From Halococcus hamelinensis 100A6 (GTDB taxonomy: Archaea; Halobacteriota; Halobacteria; Halobacteriales; Halococcaceae), in contig NZ_AOMB01000023.1 in NCBI RefSeq assembly GCF_000336675.1, positions 45,540 to 109,539 of the forward strand: 64,000 bases of DNA, written 5' to 3'. The notes under the pieces are model-generated. The model was given only the letters and a program-made list of their open reading frames with translations. It did not search any database and was not told where the DNA came from. The position numbers were made by a program, and so were the translations under genes. Below are positions 17,205-24,374 of the stretch, piece by piece (within the stretch, counting starts at the first letter, position 1; each line of letters starts with the position of its first letter).

Positions 17205-18620
17205 ATGGCTAAACCAAACGTACTTTGGCTTTCAATTGAGAGCGCGCGTGCAGACTATACATCGATGGGTTCTGGTCGAAATACAACCCCATTTTTCGAT
17301 AAGCTTTCGATGAATTCGGATGGCCAGTGGTTTAGCAATTGTTTTTCCCATGCACGGTGGACGCCGGCTGCCACTACCTCGATCCTCACAGGAACACGTC
17401 TCTCAACGCATAAAGTTGGATTCGGCGAAAGCGATGGTAGTGTGACAAAATTGCCCACAGAACTTTCAACTATCCCAGAACTTCTGAAAAAGAAAGGCTA
17501 TACAACGGCACTTTTCAGTGGAAACCCGTATGTCGGGAATAACACCGGGCTCGATCGGGGATTTGATGTTGTTCATGAACGACCTGAAAAAGACGATTTC
17601 CTCTCGAAAAGTGGCGCATTGGCTGGCCTCAGACATCTCCGCGATACTCGGACTACTGGGGCAGGGCTTAGTTTGAACCCATCCCGCCACAAAGATTGTC
17701 TCCGTGAGCGTATCCAGTACGAGTCCTTTCGACACTGGTTCGATACCAAGGATGACGATCAACCCTACTTCGCATATCTGCATATAAACAACCCCCATCA
17801 CCCCTATCGGCCTCCACTCAATATACTGAAAGAGCGGCTTACTGGAGAGGATCTCTCACCCACCGAGGCCATTAGGATCTCGAACGGTATAACGAACGAC
17901 CTGTGGCAAGCGGTCGCCGATGGTTGTGAGTTTTCACCGAAAGAGCAGCGAGCTTTGGAGGCTACCTATGAGGCAGAGTTGACGTATGCAGACTACATTG
18001 CTAAGCAGGTATTCAAATATGCTGTAAGTAGAGATGAAGACACAGTTGTAATTATTACTGGAGACCACGGTGAAATGTTTGGCGAAAATGGTATGCTAGG
18101 TCATAACCTTGTTCTTCATGATGGGATACTCAATGTTCCTCTGATCACATACGGTTTAGATACTGGATCTGCCCAGTCGGATGATCTTATCCAGCACGCA
18201 GATGTGAGTAAGGCAATACTAGACGCTTGTGGTATTCAGAATGAACAGTTCAAGCAGGCATATAATTTCACTCATGAAAACCGAGATTACGTTGTTGCGG
18301 AGCGTGGTCCTCGGCCCTCCAGAGCTGACACCCTTGCCGAACGGAATCCAGAATTTGATTCAGATTCGTTTCATTGGAACCAACTCTCGATGATTCGGTC
18401 ACGGGGTTGGAAATACCAGCGAAGTTCTGAAGGGGAGGACCTCTTCAAACTGCCCGACGAAGAGACGAATATCATCGAAGAACACGATAAAAGAAAAGAT
18501 GCGCTGCAGTCAGAACTAGAAGTAATTCTCTCTAGCAACAATCTTGTTGTCGGAACGCAAGAGCGAATGGAGCAGGATGCAGAAACAATTGAACAGTTAC
18601 AGAATCTCGGATATATGTAG
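17205..18620 (+). CDS. sulfatase / AlkP-superfamily enzyme
   Basis: 471-aa protein starting MAKPNVLWLSIESARADY, with the N-terminal metal ligand region. HARWTPAATTSILTGTRL stands where sulfatases carry C/S-x-P-x-R, and the core of that motif is not present. IITGDHGEMFGENGMLGHN is the second metal site, and the protein ends QLQNLGYM. It is the most complete of the three homologues, but the missing formylglycine motif means it may transfer or remove a phospho-group and not sulfate. AT-rich codons mark it as part of the imported region. Confidence 0.8.
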   Translation: MAKPNVLWLSIESARADYTSMGSGRNTTPFFDKLSMNSDGQWFSNCFSHARWTPAATTSILTGTRLSTHKVGFGESDGSVTKLPTELSTIPELLKKKGYTTALFSGNPYVGNNTGLDRGFDVVHERPEKDDFLSKSGALAGLRHLRDTRTTGAGLSLNPSRHKDCLRERIQYESFRHWFDTKDDDQPYFAYLHINNPHHPYRPPLNILKERLTGEDLSPTEAIRISNGITNDLWQAVADGCEFSPKEQRALEATYEAELTYADYIAKQVFKYAVSRDEDTVVIITGDHGEMFGENGMLGHNLVLHDGILNVPLITYGLDTGSAQSDDLIQHADVSKAILDACGIQNEQFKQAYNFTHENRDYVVAERGPRPSRADTLAERNPEFDSDSFHWNQLSMIRSRGWKYQRSSEGEDLFKLPDEETNIIEEHDKRKDALQSELEVILSSNNLVVGTQERMEQDAETIEQLQNLGYM

Positions 18621-19112
18621 CTTTCTATAATCTAATATCTAAAATGCGTTCTATAGGACGTCTTGCTTTTTGGAGCGATTCATAGCCTTCTTTATTGAGT
18701 GAGCCACACCAAATTAAGGATATGCTTTCTAGGAGACTGGGCACAACATGAGTGAACGAAGCAACCGTTGATGTCCATCGCTGCAGCGGTAATTTCCAGG
18801 TGCGTCTCGCCCCATCTGACAGTAAACGGCCGCTCACATCTTTTGTTTGAACAACCGCCCTCTCCTCGTGGACCCAGGAGAAGTATTCTCGTGGAATAAT
18901 GGTGCAATCAGATCGCACTTCAGTTCGAAATTGTCTGAAATCTGTTCTCCCTTATTACTGTGGCGTGTGACTAACAATTCTGGTATAGATCCGAACGAGG
19001 ATTCCAAAGATAACCGAAGATAGTAATCCCAGTCTTACAACTAGAAAATACTTCATTGAGCTGACCGACTCTGCCCGTGATCCCATGTCATACCATCACT
19101 GAAGAACATGTT
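18621..19112 (-). pseudogene. decayed coding remnants, function unknown
   Basis: The minus strand has a 97-codon open frame (18625-18918, with SLIWCGSLNKEGYESLQKAR) and a separate 33-codon frame starting MKYFLVVRLGLLSSVIFG at about 19054. The latter reads like a membrane anchor and stops at once. Neither is long enough or familiar enough to name. They lie downstream of a frameshifted glycosyltransferase on the same strand and are probably remnants of the same decayed cluster. Confidence 0.3.
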
Positions 19113-19569
19113 CTAACGAGATTGTGGAGAGAATGTTATTGGTCGCTTCACCACTAATAGTTGGTCTTTCCACTCATTCATCTGTCCGATTACGCCGATA
19201 TTCCGAACTTCTGTATAGATGACTCCTATATCTCTTAGAGTACTTTGGACCGCTGGAATCTGTCTTGCCAATTTTTCTCTGGAAGCCATCCGTTGTCATC
19301 GAGAGAAGCAACTAGCTCTTCCGACTAGCTCCATCCCTGTGTTTCGAGTTGCACACCCACCCTTGTTTTTGTCGTGACGAATATATCTCACCCTATCTGG
19401 GATCTGATCCTCTTCAAGCATCCTCGATACTGGTCTGTCAGAGCGGTTCTCTACTACGATAACCTCAACGTCAGAATAAGTCTGCTCCCCCCACACGCTT
19501 GAGCCTCTCTAGCCGATTGTACGAGGGAATGGTGGTGCTGATCGTCTTTTCGGATCCTCTAGTTGGCAT
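19113..19569 (-). pseudogene. GT2 glycosyltransferase pseudogene (frameshifted, truncated)
   Basis: Starting at ATG 19569, MPTRGSEKTISTTIPSYNR is followed by LERLKRV, the classic GT2 N-terminus. A shift near 19495-19505 (a run of six or more G) moves the frame to QTYSDVEVIVVENRSDRP. This continues through NKGGCATRNTGMELV, then shifts again near 19315 to ELVASLDDNGWLPEKN (the DxD region). A further shift precedes DIGVIYTEVRNIGVIGQ, with a stop at 19113-19115. Intact GT2 enzymes are about 250-330 residues; this remnant covers about 150. The evidence for a dead gene is direct from the three frames. Confidence 0.75.
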
Positions 19570-20010
19570 CCGAGACTCCTGTCTTTGGTGGTGGACATAT
19601 AGCCAGTCAGATAGCAGGCTCTAACAGACTGCCCTTGTCTTCTCGTTACCGCCTTTTTATTCGGTAAGAATCTACCGTCTATATATAAATCAGTCATGCA
19701 CAATCCCAATGGTTTCATGGAAACGATAGACGGCTAAACCGAAGGTGAGTACTACGGTGGCGAAACCAGAGGAACCATTCTAAGAGCCCCTGATTCCGTC
19801 ACAAGGCTCGCAGCCAGTAAAATCAGCAATGCAGATTACTATCTCAACGTGATTGACGGTTAGGAAAACAGCAGCTCACAAAACAGATGCGACGCATCTC
19901 TTGAAGCCAAGCCGATCTCGCTAAAGCGAGTTGATTGCTCCTCAGAAATCTCTCTTGAGTTACCATAGCCAGCCTCAACCAAACCCTTCTTTTATACCTC
20001 CTGAATTCTA
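19570..20010. other. intergenic/remnant DNA
   Basis: No intact gene. On the plus strand a short protein-like C-terminal fragment (EYYGGETRGTILRAPDSVTR...NVIDG) ends with TAG at 19861-19863 and has a stop just upstream at about 19735. It is probably a relic of another decayed gene. The right end carries the promoter of the next gene. Confidence 0.35.
19988..19999 (+). promoter_or_regulatory. TATA box of the pyruvyl-transferase-like gene
   Basis: The AT-rich element cttttatacct lies about 27-33 bases upstream of ATG 20022/20025. Confidence 0.45.
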
Positions 20011-20024
20011 TCCGAGTATAGTTG

Positions 20025-21056
20025 ATGTACTCCCTTCGCCAACTTGTAACTGGGTTGCAGCAACCTTCAGTTGCCAAAAGCGAGATGACGAAGCGCTATC
20101 ATCAGTTTCGATCACATCTTCCGCACGATATAGGAGTACAGGGGAGCTATCAGACAGGTAATATCGGAGACCAAGCAATTGGGCGAACAATTTCTAAACA
20201 ACTCTCTGCAATGGGGCAGCGTACACGAACTTTCGGTATGGATATTGAAGGAAGTAATGCACCAAATCACATACTCGGTGGTGGTGGGGTTTTGCAAGAT
20301 TGGAACGGGACGAATCACCTGTCGAAGCGCCTCAACTTCATCTCAGAAGGAGGCGCAGCCATCGGTGTTGGTGTGCCGGGTTTCCAAACGAGTAGGGGTC
20401 GTGAATTAGTTCGAGACGGTCTTTCTGATGTTGGATTGATTACTGTACGTGACGACTGGTCACGACGGCGTCTAGAGCCCTATTACGAAGGCCCAATTCA
20501 GGTGACTGCCTGCCCAACCCTAATCCGTGAAGATCCGGGTGAATTGACGACAGAGAGGACTGGCGTCAATTTCAGAAATTGGTATTACCTAGATGAGAAT
20601 ATTATGACTGAATATTTTGGTTACGAGTCGAGTCTTGACTTGGTAGAAGCACGCGAGCAGTACCTCGAGAACATCGAGAGGCTCTGCAATCAGGTAAAAA
20701 ATCCCATCTACATACCGTTTCATAAGCGGGACGAAAACTTTGCTCGTAAGAACTTAGATATTGATATACTCCCATATGAATTTTCAGACAAGAAGACCTT
20801 GAGGCGCGTTAGCGCCGTTGAAAAGATGATTTGCATGCGATATCACTCCCTCGTTTTCGCGATAATATGCAACAAACCTCTGTTGCCGATCGCATACGAA
20901 CCAAAGGTCTCCGAGCTTGCAGAGCGGGTTGATGTTTCATCGTATCTGCCACACAAACACATCCCGGCCGAATTCGAATACCCAGATAATATTCTAGAAC
21001 TCAAAAAATCATCGATGGAAAATTTTGAACTGCTTAGCGATTACTGCTCGTTCTGA
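20025..21056 (+). CDS. polysaccharide pyruvyl transferase family protein
   Basis: 343-aa protein. GSYQTGNIGDQAIGRTI near the N-terminus, the glycine-rich NHILGGGGVLQDW, and the C-terminal CMRYHSLVFAIICNKPLLPIAYEPKV (R-x-H region) are typical of the PS_pyruv_trans (CsaB/WcaK-like) fold. Such enzymes add pyruvyl ketals to surface sugars from phosphoenolpyruvate; the fold also includes some glycosyltransferases. ATG 20025 is preferred, with ATG 20022 immediately before it. AT-rich codon use ties it to the island. It is the last intact gene before the tRNA boundary. Confidence 0.75.
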   Translation: MYSLRQLVTGLQQPSVAKSEMTKRYHQFRSHLPHDIGVQGSYQTGNIGDQAIGRTISKQLSAMGQRTRTFGMDIEGSNAPNHILGGGGVLQDWNGTNHLSKRLNFISEGGAAIGVGVPGFQTSRGRELVRDGLSDVGLITVRDDWSRRRLEPYYEGPIQVTACPTLIREDPGELTTERTGVNFRNWYYLDENIMTEYFGYESSLDLVEAREQYLENIERLCNQVKNPIYIPFHKRDENFARKNLDIDILPYEFSDKKTLRRVSAVEKMICMRYHSLVFAIICNKPLLPIAYEPKVSELAERVDVSSYLPHKHIPAEFEYPDNILELKKSSMENFELLSDYCSF

Positions 21057-21256
21057 GCACAAAGAAGACCCAGGCCCGAAAAGTGTCACCAATCCATTGG
21101 GAATGGCCCCTCACTTCTTGGAACCGCTTTCGCTGGAACCGGCGCTATCGAACGATTGGAGGATCGTTCAGTTTCTTTCTGGTATCCCGGTAGATATACT
21201 ACCCCGCTGTTCGATGCTAGCGATCTGATTCGTAATCCAGTGATACTCGATGATAA
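21057..21256. other. non-coding or remnant stretch beside the tRNA
   Basis: A protein-like plus-strand frame (GPSLLGTAFAGTGAIERLED, then VSFWYPGRYTTPLFDASDL) runs to about 21290 without a clear start and breaks into the integrase remnant. I cannot name its parent. Taken as junction debris. Confidence 0.3.
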
Positions 21257-21385
21257 CTATATCCCACGGTTCCTCCGGCACCATGACGGTGCGATGAGCG
21301 CTTCGGCGTCCTCGTCGGTGATCTCCTCGGAGGTATGAATCCGGTCGCGGAGAACGTCGATCCGCTCCCCGGGAGTTTTCGCCAT
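21257..21385 (-). pseudogene. truncated tyrosine-integrase N-terminus
   Basis: ATG 21385 opens a 42-codon frame beginning MAKTPGERIDVLRDRIHTSE, followed by EITDEDAEALIA. This matches the style of the N-terminal SAM-like (core-binding) domain of haloarchaeal phage/XerC-type integrases. After about residue 32 the frame runs into unrelated sequence and stops at 21257-21259. A whole integrase would be over 300 aa, so the catalytic domain with its R-H-R-Y residues is missing. It starts 43 bp beyond the 3' end of tRNA-Thr, the usual place for an integrase of a tRNA-integrating element. The family call is from memory of such N-termini and is moderate. Confidence 0.5.
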
Positions 21386-21395
21386 ATCACGGATG

Positions 21396-21410
21396 AAGAG
21401 CCCGAGGGCT
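21396..21410. repeat. short inverted repeat between tRNA and integrase remnant
   Basis: agagcccgagggctct forms a 6-bp stem with a short loop just past the tRNA 3' end. It could be a tRNA transcript terminator or an integration-site feature. Confidence 0.3.
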
Positions 21411-21427
21411 CTGAATCTAAGGAGGAA

Positions 21428-21501
21428 GCCGGTGGGGGGATTTGAACCCTCGGCCTAATCCTTACGAAGGATTCGCTCTAGCCAGTCTGAGCTACACCGG
21501 C
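21428..21501 (-). tRNA. tRNA-Thr (anticodon CGU)
   Basis: 74-nt cloverleaf on the minus strand. Acceptor GCCGGTG pairs with CACCGGC. The D-arm is GCTC...GAGC. The anticodon stem AATCC/GGATT encloses loop TTCGTAA, so the anticodon is CGT. The T-loop is TTCAAAT. CCA is not encoded. The T-stem reads GAGGG against CCCCC, which leaves one A-C mismatch. A TATA-like ttatag on the minus strand lies at 21527-21534, at a normal distance upstream. The 3' end faces the low-GC island, as expected of an integration target. Confidence 0.9.
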
Positions 21502-21526
21502 GCGTTTCCAACTGGACTCACCACGG

Positions 21527-21534
21527 CTATAATC
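21527..21534 (-). promoter_or_regulatory. tRNA-Thr promoter TATA element
   Basis: The complement reads gattatagcc about 26-33 bases upstream of the tRNA 5' end at 21501. Confidence 0.45.
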
Positions 21535-21567
21535 GTTGCGAATCCGACCGACGATCCCTCCCCCGAC

Positions 21568-22545
21568 TCACGCCCGAAGTCGGACATCGAGACAGACGTT
21601 CTGTTCGTGGGGGGCGTACGACCGGACCGTCCGTCGGGTTTCGACGGCGACCTCGTAGCCCTCGGCGGCCTCGCGGATGGCGCGCTCGCCCGGCCCGAAC
21701 GGGTCGTCCTCGTGCTGGATGTCGTAGTAGTGGACAACGCAATCGTCGCTCGCGAGCGAAACGGCGGTGTCGAGGAACGCGTCGGCGGAGTGAGGGAGGT
21801 TCATCACGATCCGGTCGGCACGATCCGTGTAGTCACTGGTGACCTCGCGTACGTCCCCCTCGATGGCCGTCACGCGCTCTGCGACGTCGTTTCGCCGGGC
21901 GTTCTCCCGGAGATACTCGATCGCGACGGGGTTCAGGTCGACCCCGACGACGTCCGCGCCGCGTTTCGCGGCGGGGATCGCGAACGGGCCCACGCCGGCG
22001 AACATGTCGACGACCCGCTCGTCGGCGGCGACCTGCTGGGTCACGCGGTGGCGCTCGGTGGCGAGGCGCGGCGAGAAGTAGACCTCGGCGATGTCGAGCG
22101 CGAACGAACAGCCGTACTCGCGGTGGACGGTCGTCGTTCCGTCGCCGGCGAGCACCTCCCAGTCGCGGGTCCGGAACTCGCCGGTGACCTTCGAGCCGCG
22201 GTTCGCGACCGTCGCGACCGGGAGGGAGGAGTCCATCACCGCGGTCGCGACCCGCGCCGCCCGATCGCCGTCGTCCTCGTGGAGTAGGACGATCTCGCCG
22301 AGGCGTTCATAGCTCGGTTCGAAGCCAAGCAGGTCGGCGGGCGTGACCTGTGTCTCGCGGGTGGGCACGTCGTGGGTGACGACCGCGTACTCGTCCGCGA
22401 CCGCGCTCGGGTCCGTCACCGGGAGGTAGATCCGGTCGTCGGCGACGGTGATCTCGTGGTCGTGGTCGAGGAGTCCGCGGTCGTCGAGGCGTTCGCGGGT
22501 CTCCTCGCCCGCCTCGCGCGCGACCCGGACACACGGTACCTCCAT
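21568..22545 (-). CDS. trm5: tRNA (guanine37-N1)-methyltransferase Trm5 family
   Basis: 325-aa protein from ATG 22545 (MEVPCVRVAREAGEETR). It has an N-terminal RNA-binding region, a central DLLGFEPSYERLGEIVLLHE (the conserved D1 linker), the SAM-binding DMFAGVGPFAIPAAKRG at about residue 195 and the catalytic NLPHSADAFLD motif at about 260. These are hallmarks of archaeal Trm5/TYW2-type enzymes that methylate G37 of tRNA to prevent frameshifting. The upstream in-frame extension lacks family similarity, so ATG 22545 is used. Confidence 0.9.
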   Translation of the reverse strand: MEVPCVRVAREAGEETRERLDDRGLLDHDHEITVADDRIYLPVTDPSAVADEYAVVTHDVPTRETQVTPADLLGFEPSYERLGEIVLLHEDDGDRAARVATAVMDSSLPVATVANRGSKVTGEFRTRDWEVLAGDGTTTVHREYGCSFALDIAEVYFSPRLATERHRVTQQVAADERVVDMFAGVGPFAIPAAKRGADVVGVDLNPVAIEYLRENARRNDVAERVTAIEGDVREVTSDYTDRADRIVMNLPHSADAFLDTAVSLASDDCVVHYYDIQHEDDPFGPGERAIREAAEGYEVAVETRRTVRSYAPHEQNVCLDVRLRA

Positions 22546-22669
22546 ACGGCGAAACTCGACCGCGGGCGGGCCTAAGCGTGGCGCTTCGAATATTTCAGAG
22601 TGAAATATTTGGAACAAATCGAACGGGGTCAAGCGGTAGAAAGATCCGTCCTGCGGTCGATGCTGAGTA

Positions 22670-23155
22670 TCAGCCCGATCGCTCGGCAATACTCATATCA
22701 TGCTCTCGGCAGGCTTCGACTGCGTGTTCAACCCGGTCATCCGGGCTCATGAGGGGATTTGCCAGTTGCAATTTACGGGTGTGCGTTTCGTTGCCGTCAC
22801 CGCTGTAGTGGATCGCCAGTTTCGACGGTCTGAGTCGTCCCATCCGGGTGTACGACACTTCTTCGATCGACTCCCTCGGTATCACCGACTCGTGCCTTAT
22901 CACCCCCACATATTTCAATACAAATTCGCCTATCTGAACGCTGACCCCGGCTGCAAATGCAACAAGGAGCAACCTGGACGGCTCAACATCAAGGATTCCC
23001 ATAACGACGACGAAAATCATGGCGAGTGTCAAAAACAGTGCCGTGAATTTCCGGTCTCGGAACCAGATCTTCAGCGCGTCCAAAGCACTACCTTCGATTT
23101 TCACTTCTTGGCTGTCGATCGCGACAGTCCCTCGCTGGTACTCGAACGTAGTCAT
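22670..23155 (-). CDS. two-helix membrane protein of unknown function
   Basis: 161-aa protein: an N-terminal strand-rich part (FEYQRGTVAIDSQEVKIEG), two membrane helices at about residues 36-54 and 58-77, then a soluble C-terminal part (SIEEVSYTRMGRLRPSKLAI) that resembles bacterial PH-like/YcxB architecture. Its ATG overlaps the stop of the upstream gene (ATGA), so it is the last gene of a three-gene unit. It converges with nothing and ends 125 bp from trm5. No family is assigned with confidence. Confidence 0.6.
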   Translation of the reverse strand: MTTFEYQRGTVAIDSQEVKIEGSALDALKIWFRDRKFTALFLTLAMIFVVVMGILDVEPSRLLLVAFAAGVSVQIGEFVLKYVGVIRHESVIPRESIEEVSYTRMGRLRPSKLAIHYSGDGNETHTRKLQLANPLMSPDDRVEHAVEACREHDMSIAERSG

Positions 23156-23493
23156 TCTGAGCTATCGGTGTCTTCGCCCCCTTCATCTTGTTGTCCAGGA
23201 ATTAGGGGTACTTCCCCCCGCGCGTAGTATCGAAGCCACTCGGCCAGCGGGCCGCTGACCCCATCGAAGCGGAATTTCACCGTCCCGTTCAACTTCCAGT
23301 CGGCGTAGCTGGGATCCTCGCCCAACTGAACCGGGACCTTCACGTCCATGTCGTCGAGCTCCATCTCGATCTCGGCTTGGCGGTCGACGGCCGACCCGAA
23401 CACCTCCTCCATCGCGTCGACCCACGTCATCCGGTCGCTCGCTGCTCCGTCCTGTGATTCCGATCCCGCTTCGGAGTCGGTATCACTCGACAT
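23152..23493 (-). CDS. acidic 113-aa hypothetical protein
   Basis: 113-aa protein (second of two adjacent ATGs; the sequence gggagg lies 5 bases upstream of it, a good Shine-Dalgarno spacing). It has an acidic Ser-rich N-terminus, a conserved-looking core WVDAMEEVFGSAVDRQAEIE, then VKFRFDGVSGPLAEWLRYYA, and an acidic tail. The alternating charged/aromatic strands resemble small beta-sandwich proteins such as amphi-Trp domains, but this is weak. It is the middle gene of the unit and is coupled to its neighbours by a 22-bp gap upstream and a 4-bp overlap downstream. Confidence 0.55.
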   Translation of the reverse strand: MSSDTDSEAGSESQDGAASDRMTWVDAMEEVFGSAVDRQAEIEMELDDMDVKVPVQLGEDPSYADWKLNGTVKFRFDGVSGPLAEWLRYYARGEVPLIPGQQDEGGEDTDSSE

Positions 23494-23515
23494 CATGGCC
23501 TCCCGGTGTAGCAGG

Positions 23516-23653
23516 TCATGCGGTGGACTCCTCCGTTTCGAGCGAGCGCTGTGCCTGAATGAGCATCCCCTTCCAGGTGAGGCCGTAGCGCCGCTTCGTC
23601 GCCCTCAAATCCTCGAACTGGTCGGTATCGAGGTCGATGTTGATATTGGCCAT
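23516..23653 (-). CDS. 45-aa helical small protein (RHH-like?)
   Basis: 45-aa frame from ATG 23653 (MANINIDLDTDQFEDLRATK...GLTWKGMLIQAQRSLE). A short beta-strand followed by two helices, with a hydrophobic pattern like ribbon-helix-helix or small antitoxin-type DNA binders. The AT-rich element at 23665-23675 (minus strand TATTACTAAA) supplies a promoter close to the start. The next gene begins 22 bases after its TGA. It heads the unit 23516-22670 and may regulate it. Confidence 0.5.
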   Translation of the reverse strand: MANINIDLDTDQFEDLRATKRRYGLTWKGMLIQAQRSLETEESTA

Positions 23654-23664
23654 GGCTGATGGTA

Positions 23665-23675
23665 GTTTAGTAATA
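23665..23675 (-). promoter_or_regulatory. TATA-like promoter of the three-gene unit
   Basis: AT-rich element in GC-rich DNA (agtttagtaat on the plus strand) just upstream of ATG 23653. The distance of about 15-20 bases is a little short for a leaderless start. Confidence 0.4.
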
Positions 23676-23815
23676 GCTCAGACTACTTAGTGGCACCTGC
23701 GAATTCGGAGGAACGGAGGCCGACCACCCATCCCGTTCTCCATCTGCTCTCGAAGACACGCGAAAGTCACGTCGCCATGACACGCACCTCGACCGACTGC
23801 CCATCCCCACTGAGG

Positions 23816-24121
23816 TCAAAACAGTGGGTCCGGTTCGTCACCACTGACGGGCTCAACCCCAATTGCCGCAGCAATCGATTCCAGTTCACGCTTCGAAAAT
23901 ACGTCGTCGGACGCGTCCTCCTGGCTATCGGCAAGCCCAACGGTAACGCGGATCTGCTGACGCATCGTCGCCGTCGATGCGACCGGGTCAGTAGTCCCCG
24001 TGATCTCCAGTGCCGCACACAGCGCTCCGAGTTCCTCTTTCGTGAACGATGCTGTCACCTCGCGTTTGAATCGCCCGACGCCCCCACGGATCCCGTTTCG
24101 GATGTCGTGTTTCGTGACCAT
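23816..24121 (-). CDS. haloarchaeal hypothetical protein
   Basis: 101-aa protein from ATG 24121 (MVTKHDIRNGIRGGVGRFKR). An amphipathic N-terminal segment is followed by two similar helical repeats: FTKEELGALCAALEI near residue 26 and FSKRELESIAAAIGVE near 80. The repeat pair looks like a duplicated helix-hairpin. A TATA-like element (catttagcg on the minus strand) lies about 25 bases upstream at 24144-24152. Function is unknown; upstream in-frame ATG 24244 is less likely. Confidence 0.55.
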   Translation of the reverse strand: MVTKHDIRNGIRGGVGRFKREVTASFTKEELGALCAALEITGTTDPVASTATMRQQIRVTVGLADSQEDASDDVFSKRELESIAAAIGVEPVSGDEPDPLF

Positions 24122-24374
24122 ACTGCTACTCCGCTGGCACCCGCTAAATGACTCCGATTCGCTCACCAACCGTACAGCTGTCGCTGAGTGATCGAGTTGC
24201 TTCTCGAAGCAGCTTTCGAGGATCTCGGAAGCGTTAGCGACCACGATGGACTTGCTTCAGCACGTACCGGGACTCTTCACAGTACTGACCATGATGGTAT
24301 CGACAGGATGATCGGATAAGCGGAGGGTATCTCGCTCATCGCGCACGCTATAAGAAGCGAGTCTCGCCGGGAAT

